This document shows, piece by piece, positions 46,096-57,700 of a stretch of DNA of 64,000 nucleotides. Within the stretch, counting starts at the first letter, position 1. Each line of letters starts with the position of its first letter. The translations under genes were made by a program, and so were the position numbers. The notes beneath the pieces were generated by a model. The model was not told the DNA's origin. It was given only the letters and a program-made list of their open reading frames with translations, and did no database searches. The DNA is from Cladorrhinum sp. PSN259 (Eukaryota; Ascomycota; Sordariomycetes; Sordariales; Podosporaceae), in the NCBI GenBank assembly GCA_033725935.1, contig MU867061.1, positions 930,001 to 994,000 of the forward strand, given 5' to 3'.

Positions 46096-47830
46096 TGATA
46101 AAAACAGAGGTGTTCCGAATCTTGAGCCTTCGCGTAGTCGATCATTTGTGCAGCTGTGGTGGAACTTTGGACGTACAGGGCGGGGGTGGGTCGACGATAT
46201 TTCAGGGTCCGAAGTCGACTTTGGCAGTTGGGTGGGAGGCATGATGACAGGCATGCCGGCAGTGTTACAATACCGGTAGTCCTGCATCTTGCTGCTGCGT
46301 CTTCACGCTGCAAAGCCACCGACGACGATCGCCACCAAAAGACCGGTCGTATACGATGGTGCAAGGGGTGTGGCAACCTGGGGAAGCGGGAAGAGGGGGT
46401 GGCATACACCCACACGCTGCCAGATATGAGGTCACTCAACAGGAGTGGGTGATATTATCGTGATATGTATAGAAACGTTCTAGAGGTCTTTTTTATGGAG
46501 AGAACATGAAAATAAGAAATAGGAAGTGTGGCTTGGACCACTTCTCCCAGCTTGAGAGTTGTGTGTATGTTGTGGAGAGACAAGCATGAAGTACAAGAAG
46601 ACCAAGAATGAGATGGATGGGGTTCTTAATCCAAGAAACTCCATGAATGCGAATAAGAGCAAACAGGGCATGGGAATGATACCAACATCCCATCCTCACC
46701 TTTCAGAGCAGAAATCCTTTTGTCCATGGCCTCGGTTTCGAGACGGGCGCACTCACGCGCCGAGACAAACACCTGAAATGAGGGATCAACAAGCAGGACT
46801 TCCAGGTGAAGCCTCAAGCTCACCAGCAGCGGCTTGTGCAACATCCAACCATGGACAGCGCATATTGATTGCGTGGAGAAGGAATCAGCGTTCGAAGCAA
46901 CGGTCCAGAGGCAACGACATCATCGCTTGCCGGCAAGGCAGGGTCATGACACTGAGCTGTATCTGGTAGCGAATAAGATTTGTTGAAGGGAAAAGAACCA
47001 AAGTGGAATCTCAATCCTGCTGAAAGAGGACACGCCGAAATAATTCCCAGTTTGGAAGGCACATCAGGAAAACTTGGAAGGCCTCTTGTCTGCCGTCTCG
47101 CATCAGGATGCATGCTCCGCTGTTAGTGAAGTCCATCTTTTGAGCCCAAAATCGGTAATGCTATGGTGCCTCCCTTAACAGCAGATGTTGCATGAGAGAG
47201 TCAAAATTTGGCAAGAAGCTTTCCTTGGTCTGGGTGTCAGCAATGCCAAGATGCCATTGGGTTGGCCCCTGTCGATGACCTCACTCTCTTAATGCTGGCA
47301 ACAAGAAGTTCCATGCTTGGCATTCGGCTTCTCTGATCCGAATACTCCACTTGAATCGTGAAGGTTACAACGTCCATGTCGAATATCTTATTGGTATTTG
47401 GTGATTGAAAGGATATTGAAACGTCTTCACAGCTGGAAAACATGGCGCTTTCAGGGTTGGGGTTATACCTGGGGATGGGGCTCATTTGGACTTCCACTGC
47501 AATGCTAAAGAAACGACCTAAAAGAGATCAAAGAGATGCGTTAATAGGTTGACCTCGACCAGCTTCCCTCTTTTGGAACCGAATGTGCGTGGATGACAGC
47601 TACGTCGGACTTACCGCCGGTGACTCACGGCCGTGTCGATGGCTTCAGCCGCAGGGCTGGCTGAAACGCCCGAATAAGTGAACACAAAGCCTTAGAGACT
47701 ACCATTCAATAAGATGGTGTTCCTCAAAAGATATATATCCTCATCAACGTCAAGATACCGAATCCCACCACTGCCTCAGCTCAAACCAAATCCCGCGGTT
47801 GTACACAAAGTACAACCAACATCAGCCAAA
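46096..47830. other. Divergent intergenic region with two candidate short genes
   Basis: A region between the kelch gene (minus) and the DUF4291 gene (plus). Most of it shows no clear gene. Two minus-strand segments, at 47161-47485 and around 46626-46844, have frame and splice signals that could form short genes. The first is listed separately; the second would begin MLHKPLL at 46844 and splice over 54 nt to VFVSARECARLETEAMDKR. Confidence 0.4.
47161..47485 (-). CDS. Candidate short spliced gene, unknown function
   Basis: A two-exon reading, 47485-47285 and 47229-47161, gives 89 aa. The 55-nt intron has a GTGAGG donor, a CTGAC branch and a CAG end. The frame is compatible with coding sequence (DVVTFTIQVEYSDQRSR, then KESFLPNFDSLMQHLLLRE). 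A 97-nt intron with a GTAAGT donor (47614-47518) would lie in the leader. No homologue is recognised. It could also be a remnant of a longer gene or a chance frame. Confidence 0.3.
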
Positions 47831-48463
47831 ATGTCATCAGCATCATCACAAACCCCCCAACGCCAAATACGCGCCCTCCAAGACTCAAACACTATCACAG
47901 TATACCAAGCCTACTCCTCGGCAATCGCAACAGCAGCCGTCGACCACCAATCCCTCTCCGCTTCTCCTCTCTTCCGCTTCACGCGAATGACATGGATAAA
48001 ACCAAGCTGGGCCTGGGTGCTCTACCGCTCTGGGTACTCTTACAAAGATCCCGGACAGGAAAGGATCTTGGCGCTCAAAATGAAGCATGCAGATTTCATC
48101 CATCTCTTATCGAAAGGAGTTTTGTCTTCGCATAAAGCTATCGAGGGAGATGTGAATGGAAGGAAGAAGGAAGAGGAAGTAAGGATCCAATGGGATCCTG
48201 AACGGAATGTAAGATTGGGCAAGTTGGATTATAGGAGCATACAGATTGGAATTCCGGGCGGTGGGGGGTTAAGTGAGAAATGGGTAAAGGAGATGATTGT
48301 GGAGATAGAGGACGTAACTGAGAAGGCGAGGCAGTTGAAGAGCGTTTTAGACGAAAGACCGGATGTGACGGAGAGTGAACTAGTGGAGATGGGGTTGGTT
48401 CCTGAGGAAACAGTGTTTCAAGGTGCTCCTGAGGATGTGAGGGTCAGGTTGAGAATGGATTGA
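47714..48463 (+). CDS. DUF4291 family protein with two possible starts
   Basis: A single-exon frame of 249 aa from ATG 47714, or 210 aa from ATG 47831. The longer form begins MVFLKRYISSSTSRYR, which is basic, Ser-rich and free of acidic residues, so it looks like a mitochondrial targeting sequence. The shorter form begins just before the conserved domain. The domain has RQIRALQDSNTITVYQAY, RMTWIKPSWAWVLYRSGY and the downstream VRIQWDPERN and RSIQIGIPGGG motifs typical of DUF4291, a family found in bacteria, fungi and other eukaryotes and of unknown biochemical role. Both ATGs have A at -3. It lies tail-to-tail with Dap1, with only about 208 bp between the stops. Confidence 0.88.
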   Translation: MVFLKRYISSSTSRYRIPPLPQLKPNPAVVHKVQPTSAKMSSASSQTPQRQIRALQDSNTITVYQAYSSAIATAAVDHQSLSASPLFRFTRMTWIKPSWAWVLYRSGYSYKDPGQERILALKMKHADFIHLLSKGVLSSHKAIEGDVNGRKKEEEVRIQWDPERNVRLGKLDYRSIQIGIPGGGGLSEKWVKEMIVEIEDVTEKARQLKSVLDERPDVTESELVEMGLVPEETVFQGAPEDVRVRLRMD

Positions 48464-48671
48464 GATGAAGGAAATAGAGTTTATTGCGCTCTTTGTGCTA
48501 GCAGTCAGCGGCGGGTTTGCATGTTCTGTCCGTCTCTTTCATGTCTCTTCCATAAACATGGTCGCCGTAAGTGTGAGTTCGTAAATACTCAAAATGTCTT
48601 GTCTGCCTGTCCCTCTTCATACGGCGGCGTCATCCAGTCCCATTCGATTCACCGATCAGACTCGGGATTGT

Positions 48672-49285
48672 TTACTCTTTGGTCTCGTCATTATCCTCAT
48701 CTCCAACGGCAACCAACTTGCCCACAACCAAGTACTTCTCCTGGAACCTCTCCTCCCAGCCAGCCATAGCCTCCAACTCGTCTCTGCTCAGATCGGCGAG
48801 GGTATCCAAAGGCCCCTCCAAATCCTTGGTGAGCATATCCTCGTCGAAGCTGCCCTTGGCCAAACCTCTGGACGCATCACGGCCAGCGAAGTTGGCATAG
48901 GGCCCACCAGGTCCGTAGAAGTTGCGGCCGCGAGTGACGTCGAAAACACGACCGCGAACGGCAAGGTATACTGGCTGGTTATTTTCGCCGTTGAAAGGGA
49001 GCAGAGTGTGCGGGGTGAACGTGCGGAATACGACGGCGGGCTCCTCCTTTGGAATGGCCATAGGGGCCTTCGGCTTGAGGAAGGAGAAGGTGGTGTAGAG
49101 GACGACGGAGAGCAGGATGAGGTTAAGAGGGGTGAAGAGGGCGCTGTTTGTGTGGATACAAGGTGTAAGTGGCTTAATTTCTTGGAAGATTAAAGCACTG
49201 GAGCTCGCAGTAAGGTCTTTGCTTACCTCGAAGAGCCCCCGTCCTTGGCTGCCTCTTGCGCCACCCGTTGTTGAACGTAGTCCAT
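48672..49285 (-). CDS. DAP1: Dap1, cytochrome b5-like heme-binding protein (PGRMC1 family)
   Basis: Two exons (49285-49227, 49143-48672) encode 176 aa. The N-terminus MDYVQQRVAQEAAKDGG precedes a membrane helix (about residues 23-41, LFTPLNLILLSVVLYTTF). The soluble domain carries the membrane-associated progesterone receptor/cytochrome b5-like signature: VYLAVRGRVFDVTRGRNFY, GPGGPYANFAGRDASR and the final LEAMAGWEERFQEKYLVVG. The Tyr residues in the NFYGPGGPY segment are the expected heme ligand region. Members support cytochrome P450 enzymes, notably Erg11 in sterol synthesis, and resistance to alkylation damage, acting at the ER. The length matches the family. It is divergent from the Gln-rich gene at 50622. 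Confidence 0.95.
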
Positions 49286-50621
49286 GGTGGGTTTGAAGCT
49301 TTCGGATATTGATGGCGGGGCAGACCGGTGGCTGGTCGGGCTGGATGTGCGGGTATCAACTGGCCTTGATAATTATCAACCAATGAACGCAACGGCTAAT
49401 AAAAGCAATTGGGACGTAAGAATCTACTTCAAAGAACACGCGCCGGCTCAACAGGCTGAAGGTTTGGGATGCTCGCGGCTTGCTCGGCGTGCCGTGAGGA
49501 ACAAACCTGGAAGGCCCACAATCGGAAATCCACAGTCGGAAGTCTACAGTGTGCGCCCGCTGTTCAGTGCCGGACGACATGATTCGGAGAGCTTGTGGAC
49601 AACCAATTACAGGCTGGACTGGCACGTGCCGTACGAATTAGTTGACACTGCAATGTATGTAACATCCCTCCAGTACTAACACCACTATATTTCCACCATT
49701 CTTCCACATATTCAATTGGGTCTTTTTGCATCATGATATTCTGGCATTCCATTTATCTTTCTGTACTATTTTAAATTTTCCTGCTTCTTTTGGAGGATGA
49801 TAAGGGACTTTGAAGCATGGCGCAGTCGTTGTGAATTTGTTAGTGTTAATGGTGGAAAAGTAGTACTTACAATCTCGATTAATCCGTGCGCCGCGTGACT
49901 GGGGTAAGCCAGACGCACAGATCAGTTGTGTCCCACACCGTACACGCCTTAACCGATGCAGGCAGGGTCCAACGGAAGATTTCTCGGCGGCGATCTCGGG
50001 TCATCCCAGTGCCATTTGACGATTGCGGGGGATCCAAAACATTCAGCAGTTCAGGGTCCTGGAGCTTGTTTCTTTTCACAACGACTTCACGATTTGCTTT
50101 CCCTTTTTCATCGATACTGGAGGCCGCATCCCACGTCCTAATTCGAAATCAGGTTAGCACCTCAAATAATCTCTTTGATGGCTCAAGGTGATTTAGCTGG
50201 CCCAGCATTCCCCAACATTTCTCAAAATCCACCATCGTTCTCTTGGCCCACCAGATGCCACTCGGCCTCCTCATGAGGCCATCCCTACTCCCGGCCTAAC
50301 GCAGAGATCGTTAAATTTGACCAACCATGGGAGGCTTCATCCGCACGCATGGCATTGCGTCGTGGCCAAGACCCTGCTACCGCCTTGAGCCAAGACTGCG
50401 ATCCCTCGACCATTGGCCCATGTCCTCATGAGTTTGCATGTCCCGTTCACGCCAGCTGAAGATTGTCTATCCACTTTGTCATTTATCCCTCAGAGACTCA
50501 GGGACAATCATGAGCAGATATATAAGACTTTCCCTACATGCCTCTGTCTGGAGTTCAAGTGAATCCATCTTGACATCTTGACATTTTGAACCTTTGTCGC
50601 TACACATATACATCAGACGCA
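49286..50621. other. Divergent intergenic region
   Basis: Upstream regions of DAP1 (minus) and the Gln-rich gene (plus), with a TATA box at 50519-50525. No other gene is supported. Confidence 0.6.
50519..50525 (+). promoter_or_regulatory. TATA box of the Gln-rich gene
   Basis: TATATAA lies about 103 bp before the start codon at 50622, a typical distance for a short fungal leader. Confidence 0.55.
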
Positions 50622-51267
50622 ATGGACTTTCTCAACAAGGCCGCCAGCGCTGCTCTCAACGCTACTGCCCAGGGCACCCAACAGCAGCAGCAGCAGCAGC
50701 AGTCTCAGCAGACTCAGTCATCAAGCTCTTCTGGTCTTCTGAACCAGCTCGGCGGTGTTGCCAGCTCTGCCGCTTCCGAGTATGGCCAGCAGCAAAAGCC
50801 CCAGCAGACTCAGCAGCAGTCCCAGTACCAGCAGTCATCTCAACAGGAGCAATTCCAGCCCCAGCAGCAGCAACTACAACAGTCCCAGCAAACTCAGCAG
50901 TCTGGCAACGTTTTGGGCAACGCTCTCAACAACGCCCTCGGCGGTGGTGCTCAGGGCGAGAAGAACGAGGATCTCCTTGACAAGGGTAGGATCCCCCATG
51001 CCTGCGGGCATCTAAATATAGTATATCAACGGCTGACTCCTTTGTTCAGGCATCGACTTGATCCAAGAGAAGATCTTCAAGGCGGGTGACCAGAGCAACG
51101 AGTCTGCTCAGGAGCAGGCCAAGGACAAGATGGTTGCCGATGCCATCCGCAATGGTTACAAGATGGCTGTCGGCAAGGAGTTCCCCATTCCCGAGAAGGA
51201 GGAGAAGTCTACTAGTGGCCTTTCCAGCTTGGCGGGTGCTGCCAGCGGCTTCTTTGGAAAGAAGTAA
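50622..51267 (+). CDS. Small Gln-rich protein with conserved C-terminal segment
   Basis: Two exons (50622-50985, 51050-51267) encode 193 aa. The first 20 residues (MDFLNKAASAALNATAQG) are amphipathic. The middle (about 20-105) is dominated by Gln, Ser and Asn, including a CAG run, and looks prion-like or disordered. The C-terminal ~75 residues (LLDKGIDLIQEKIFKAGDQS, QAKDKMVADAIRNGYKMAVG, KEFPIPEKEEKS) form the conserved, probably helical part seen in many fungal homologues of unknown role. The C-terminal tail ends in GAASGFFGKK. A TATA box, short leader and C-ending codon bias suggest strong expression. Function unknown; some annotations call such proteins stress or DNA-damage responsive, which I cannot verify. 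Confidence 0.85.
50682..50702 (+). repeat. (CAG)7 coding microsatellite
   Basis: Seven perfect CAG triplets encode consecutive Gln within the Gln-rich protein, followed by further interrupted CAG units. Confidence 0.95.
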
Positions 51268-53146
51268 ATAATTTTATTTTAATAGTATTTATGAGTTATG
51301 AATATATTTACTCCTCCTTGGTTTGAACTGTATCTGATGAAGATACGCTCCTCTCTTCTGTGTGGGATGGGATATTGCTACTGAGAGTTGGCCAGTAATC
51401 GGGATACAAACACAGTCGCTTGGTAGGCAAGGGGAAAATCACGATTTACGGCTGGCTGGGAGTGATGGCATAACTATCAGTCAGCTTCCAACAACACTGC
51501 AGGACGCCATTGCCATGACCAGATATCTGGGCTTGGGTTTCTTTGCATAAACGCCTTGTGCATCATACAGGATGATACCGCCGATTGGCGGTGAGAATCA
51601 GGCAACATGGCTGCCATCTTCCAGAACGCCTACGTAACTCTATGGACAGGAAAGACACGGGACTCTGCAGGTGGCTTTCTGGAGTTCAGAAAGAAGGAGC
51701 ACTGGAACCCCTGTTGCATTTATCCAAGATGAGAATAGATGCCAACTGAAGTGCCACGAGCACGCGTGGACTCGAGAACCGCTTCCAAGGAGAACAGTGG
51801 ACGCTTCAGCAAGAACTGCTGGTATCCAGGATTATCCACTTCACCGAAGGAGAAGTGATGTGGAAGTCTCGGTCCCAAAGTTGGTGCGAGTGCACGGAGC
51901 TCGATCGAAAATCTACCGGAATCACACCCCTTGGATGTCTTCACAATGGCCACACTTCCCCTATCGTTGGCTTGCCATTGTCAACGCCATCTCGGACCAG
52001 AGACTTACAGATCCGCATGATCTCTTCTTGCCTGCGCTGTTAGGGATTGCTACCAAAATTTGGCACAAGGGTGCTGGGGCCTGTAGGTCCCCTATATCCA
52101 TAACTTCTCGCACGCACGCAACCAACCACCAGACGTCCCCGCTGAGGGGGGTTTCACCGTTGCACGGGAGTAGAATCTCTCTAGAAATAATACAGTGACT
52201 TTTTTTAAAATGATTTAATCTTCTGCCAGTTATATCTGTGTACAGCTTTGTCTTCAGAGAAAATAAACAGCTTGCCCTTTTTGATCCCCAACTACTCACC
52301 TTTTCTCTTCTTTTCTTACCCCCCCTTTTTTTTTTGGCAGGCGAAGGATATACCATCTTGCGATTGGATTCTCTGTTAAAGCCACAAGTACAATTAATCA
52401 CATCCACCAACTATTCTTACATACAAATCCCGATGAAAATGCTGACTTGGCAGGTTATCGTCTTCCCATTGCTCAACAATTCATCTCTTCTAATTACCTC
52501 TCATTGAAGAGAACACCAAAAGACCTTCTTAACAAACCGGGAAGATTATACTCTCCAAAGCCTTCCTCAAAGGCCCAAGGATCTCAAACGACCAACCCCT
52601 CATTGTTTGATTGCATCAGGCTCCATACAAAAGGAAAAGTCAACAAAATATACCGACACAAGATCTTGTTTTCTCTTTTGGAAACCTACTCACCTACCTA
52701 GCTACGTAGCTAGTGTAAACTCCACGCAACCCGGAGAAAAAGAAAAGAAAAGAAGCTAAAAATGTTGATCACATCTGGTGGTAATTTTAGTTCAAGAAGC
52801 TTGGCTACCGGTTACCGAGAACTTGTTGGTTTTTGTTAGTTAATATTCCATGGTGTTGGTTAAAAGCTTGTCGTTGGTTTCGGGAGTGAAGAAATAACGT
52901 CAGACGTCAACTCTTGGCAAACGGAGACAAGGGGACCTTAGATAAACTTTATGCTCACAACATATCCCAAGAGCATTCCAAAAAGTGTTTGTGTTAAAAT
53001 TTGTCAAATATATACAGACGAACAAAACATCAAGATTATATGTCCAAAACGGTTGGTTTTCCTCCATATATCCATACATTCTCTATGTATCCAAGAACTC
53101 AAAATCCCTTCGACAAAATTATTATGTAATCATTAAGCTTCCTCTC
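51268..53146. other. Intergenic between convergent genes
   Basis: 1.9 kb of shared 3' flank with a T/C-rich block near 52290-52340. Small frames on both strands have no domain or splice support, so no gene is called. Confidence 0.6.
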
Positions 53147-54744
53147 TTAAAGAAGAAGAGCAGCCAAGCCAGCGAGGGCGGCAAGGCCCTCAACACCGCG
53201 AATGGCGGCACCCGCAGTCACAGGGAGAGCAGAGGTGGGAGTGGCAGAGGGGAAACCGCCCGAGGGGGGGACCGTGACGGTGCCGAAGGAGGTGGTGGCG
53301 GGAGGGAGAACCACGGTAGGCTCGGGCTGTTCGGGAGACTCAGTCTCGGTCTCGACAGGAGGCTTAGGACCCTCAGTCTCGACGGGGGGCTTAGGACCCT
53401 CGGTCTCAACAGGAGGCTTGGGACCCTCAGTCTCGACGGGGGGCTTAGGTCCCTCAGTCTCAACGGGGGGCTTGGGGCCCTCAGTTGAGACAGGAGGCTT
53501 GGGACCCTCGGTTTCAACAGGAGGCTTGGGGCCCTCAGTTGAGACAGGAGGCTGAGGAAACTCGGTGTCGGTGACGACAGGGGGAGTAGAGGTGACCGGG
53601 CAGACAGTGGTGGTGATGATGATCTCAGTGGTGACAACCGTGTGATTGGGGCACTTGGTGACATAGGGAGGGCACTTGGTGATGGTGTGAACCAAGGTCT
53701 GGGTGATGGTGCTGGTGGTGTACTCAGTGGTCTCAGGAGCACCCGTGGTGGTGGCAGTCACCTCAGGGCCCTTGGTGGTAGTCTCCACGGGAGCGACAGT
53801 GGTAGTCTCTTCAGGAGCGCCTGTGGTGGTCTCGGTCTCGCACTCGGTCTCAGTCTCGGTAGTGCTGCTCTCAGGGGCCTCAGTTGTGGTAGGCACGGGA
53901 CCATCGGTGATGGTGGAAGACTCAGTGCAGGTGGTAGTTGGCTCAGAATCATCGGTGGTGGTCACGGTAGGCTCCTCAGTAGTGGTTGGCTCAGGGGCAT
54001 CGGTGGTGGTAGTCTCATCCTCACATTCCGACTCAGTGGTAGAAGTCTCAGGAGCCTCAGTGGTGGTGGTGGTCTCCGGCGCATCAGTGATGGTAGTCTC
54101 AGGCTCCTTGGTAGTGGTAGTGGGCTCAGGGCCATCAGTGGCAGTGGTGGTGGGCTCCTCAGTGGTGGTGGTCTCATCATCTTCACACTCCGACTCGGTG
54201 GTAGAGGTCTCAGGCTCCTCGGTGGTGGTTGGGGGCTCGGTAGTGGTAGGAGCCTCGGTGATGGTGGAAGTCTCAGAGGTGGTGGTGGTCACTGGGGGCA
54301 CAGTGGAAGTTGCGGTCTCAGTCTCAGTCTCCTCAGGCTCACACTCCTCGGGCTCATCCGTGGTGGTAGTCGCCGGGGGCTCGGTGGTGGTGGTGGCAAT
54401 CGGCAAGGAGGTGGTGGTTGTGGGGCTGTTCGAGTAGGTGATGCAAGAGCAGGCAGAGCTGATCTTGTCAATCTTGCCATCGCAGTTGCCGAAGTTGGTC
54501 GGAACAGCAGCAACGTCGGTGGTGGTCGAAGCCAAGAACTCAGGGCACCATGAGACGGCCTCCTTGGCGAATCTCTCATCGATCAGATTGCGGTAGCAGC
54601 CATCAGCCTCCTATTATAATTGTTAGTTGATCTGAGCATCTGGGTTCGGATCGTCAGAGAGAGACGTACACAGTTGGGATACTCGTGAGCAGAGCCAAGC
54701 TGGAGGGTAGCAAGAGCTCCCAAAGACAAAAGAATGTAACGCAT
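53147..54744 (-). CDS. Thr/Ser-rich GPI-anchored cell-wall type protein
   Basis: Two exons (54744-54670, 54610-53147) encode 512 aa. A signal peptide (MRYILLSLGALATLQLGSA) is followed by a Cys-containing N-terminal domain (NCEADGCYRNLIDERFAKEA, VSWCPEFL, then GNCDGKIDKISSACSC) found at the start of many ascomycete wall proteins. The body is a long Thr/Glu/Pro stretch with many O-glycosylation sites, interrupted by SECEDDE and SECEDE Cys-acidic units. Near the C-terminus are about eight 9-residue GPKPPV[E/S]TE units. The protein ends with a small-residue site and a hydrophobic tail (GVEGLAALAGLAALLL), a GPI-attachment signal. It is expected at the cell surface or covalently in the wall as a structural or adhesive protein. 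Confidence 0.9.
53346..53555 (-). repeat. 27-bp tandem repeats encoding GPKPPV[E/S]TE
   Basis: About eight head-to-tail 27-bp units with a few silent or E/S-changing differences. The period keeps the frame, so copy number can change the length of the wall protein without breaking it. Confidence 0.9.
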
Positions 54745-57700
54745 CTTTCCGACTCTCTTCAAAAAATTAGATCAAACGAATGACAGGTGGTGAACCAACA
54801 GCAGAAAGGGAAAAGAAAAGCAGACGTAAACGAGTGACGGCGGAGCCCGAGGGCTTATGTATCTGCTGCCTGGTGGTGAGAGGCGAGAAGTGAGTGGATG
54901 AGAAGAGACCTTCAGAACGACCCCACAGGTTGGGGGTATCTTTATGGCCAGGTCAGGGTAACCACGCCTACTCGGACATTGCGGCGCTGACATGGCGGTT
55001 CCTAGGCACAATCTACATGGGCGACAGAGCGATGGAACCGTAGTAACAACCATCACAAGCCGCAAGCGATCTGATTCCCATCCTGAGCGACCCCCAGCTC
55101 TCCGACAGCTCATATTGGCCAGCCGAACAAGCAAATCAAGACGCCACGCCCGACGCGGTTTTTCCCTATTTGGGTTCTCCTGAATTCATCTTGTCAATGC
55201 GCTATTCCCCATGAAGATATGGATACGAGCAGCAAAGTAGACTCTGCCAATGACCAGACGTGATTCCGGACTTTCTGGACCTTCCACTGTTCCACTTCGC
55301 AGCAGTTCTAACCCAATACGCCATTCCCGAATAGAAATAAAGAAGCAGGGGTCCGGGTACCTGTCCGTCGTCAACAACAGGGGGTGAACAGGCCTCTCTG
55401 GTTGGGGTTGCGCTGAGTGTGGAGATTGCAGCGGTGACCAGGGGTCAGCATAACCGAACTTCTTCGGTTTTGGGAAGTTCGGCTGAGTTTGTTGTTCGTC
55501 GGATCGTTTATTCTTTCGCCCCAGCTTTTTGGAAAAAAATTAAGATCGTTCTCGGGTGTCGCACAACGTGGCAGTCGATGTGTGTCTCTTGGCTGCGAAA
55601 TCTCCTTCAACTATTTGGGACCCTGCAGGATGCTACTGCGGAATGAGAGAGACTGTGCGTTGAGTGTGTTAAAGATCTATGAAATGACAAACGCTTCGAT
55701 CGCTGTCAATCGTTCCTGCTTCAGATTCAGCACACCCTTTTTGCCGCGGTGGGAAGCATCCAAACGCCCCATGGTTGGTCCACAGGCGCTGAGGGGCACA
55801 GAAAGGGGAAGGCACAATCTGCATAGGGGCCAGTCAAAAGGCCAGGTCCCGTTTTTGTGACTCCACACCATCTTTTTGCGCCATGTGATTGATCTAATTG
55901 GCTGTGCGGTCATCATAACTGCTGCTTTTTTGTGCAGTGTGCATTCGTTCCTGCAGGTCCTTCGGCTGCCTTTTTATCGAAAAGATTTTCGTGTGCAACA
56001 CGCAGTGCGCCTCTGGTGGCTCCAAGCGCTCAGGGCTGCATGTGCAATCGTCCTGCGTGAAATTCGACACAATTGATAGAGATGAAATTTCACAAGAGGA
56101 GCTGTTGTTGTGCAACCATCGATTTTGATATCAGCAACCCAAACTTGAGAGAGGCTTTGCTGTTGGCACAGAAATGGCGCGGGCTTCAGATTGACAAACA
56201 CCTCGGATTATTCTCGTCGAAGTTTCGTCTTCAAGTTCCCCAAGTCTTCGCTCGGTCACAGCGGGGTTGTCTGTGTTGGCACCTCAATTCCCGGTGGGGT
56301 CATACGAACAACAACGACCCCGACGTCAGCTATTTCTATCAGGATGCATAGCGCCGGACACATCGCCAACACCGGCCGAGGTCTTGGAACAACTTGGTGC
56401 CGTGATGTTTCCATCACACCCCTCCCGTTGATCATCATCTTTGGGTGTCCGTTGGCGGCGTAGGAAGATCTTCCATCTCGGCTCCCGAAGTGTCCCCCTG
56501 CTGACATGGCAAAACCGGCCGATTGGGTTCTCACCCAGTGTCGCAATGCTAAACTTTCGTTTCTTGTTCATTGCAAAATATGACCATTCTAGGGAGGTCG
56601 ATGCTAACCCTCTAGTCTGAGAATTCTACAAGTATAGCATCATAATCCGTCATTAGCAAGATTGAACAAATCGCGGTTGTTCCGGTCCCACTGAAACTTT
56701 CAACTCGCTGGTGGTACTGCTGCTGCGGTCAACAAGAATCCATCCCGAATCTCGTATTCAAATATCCCCCGGATCCGGCACCCCGCAGCACTTGGATCTT
56801 TTGGCCGTTCAGCTCCATAAGTCGCCTCTCACACGATCAATGGCCTTGGCTTGCAGGAAGTGTCAGGTCAAAACCGGTCTTGATCTCTGCAGCGCAGAAG
56901 AAAAACAACGCATCTGTTGATAGAAGATTAGAAAAGCATGGAAGATACGGCCCGGCAAGTCGGAGCCGTCCGGGCCCCCCTTCAAAAAGGTTTAGATAAT
57001 ATCCGAATGGTCGTTTGGGATTTTGCTGTGGCGACCAATCATCCAACTCCATGACGCACATGATGTTGTGTAACAGTTTCTTTCTTTCTTTTTTCCTTTT
57101 TTTTTTTTAATGCAAGTGGAAAGGGGAAACGGTAAGCTGACGTCCCTGAACTTGTTGTGTTTGGTCAATGCTCAACAATTCCCACAAATCTAAAGGGGTC
57201 AAGTCTGTGCTCTTGCTGCTGCTGCACGCAGGAGAGAGGGAGGATTAAAAAGAAACATCTTTACCTAATAACAATCACACAAAACTCCCTCCTTTTACCT
57301 CCCGGCTTCCGACTTTTCCTCAGAGATGAATGACGCAGACGACCTCCAGAATATCGCTGTTCGCACTATGTACACTAGTGTAAATACGAGCTTTCCAACC
57401 ACCCGTCATCCGTCATCCGTCATCCGGTGGTATGTGAGTCCACTTTTATAAACCACTTTATATGGGGTCCATTCTCTAGAAATAGTACTCGTTTGCTTGC
57501 AACGAGGTCTGTACGTAAATACTGAACAAAGAAAGTCCAAAGTGATGGATCATATTTGTTGTTTTGTCGTCGAGTTCAGTTTTGTCGTCGTAAAAGGAGC
57601 ATGAAAAAAAAACGACCCAGACGAGATTAAACCTCGCGAATACATACGCCTCGTAGGACAAACAATTCATTGTCATCAAAAACGTCGCATTCAGTAATCG

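Noticed and set aside
51671..52198. 175-codon plus-strand frame
   Set aside because: No recognisable motif; lies in the 3' flank between convergent genes with overlapping frames on the other strand.
53642..54553. Long Gly/Ser/Val-rich frames on the plus strand
   Set aside because: Antisense shadows of the Thr-rich wall protein; codon composition follows the repeated ACC/ACT codons of the real gene.
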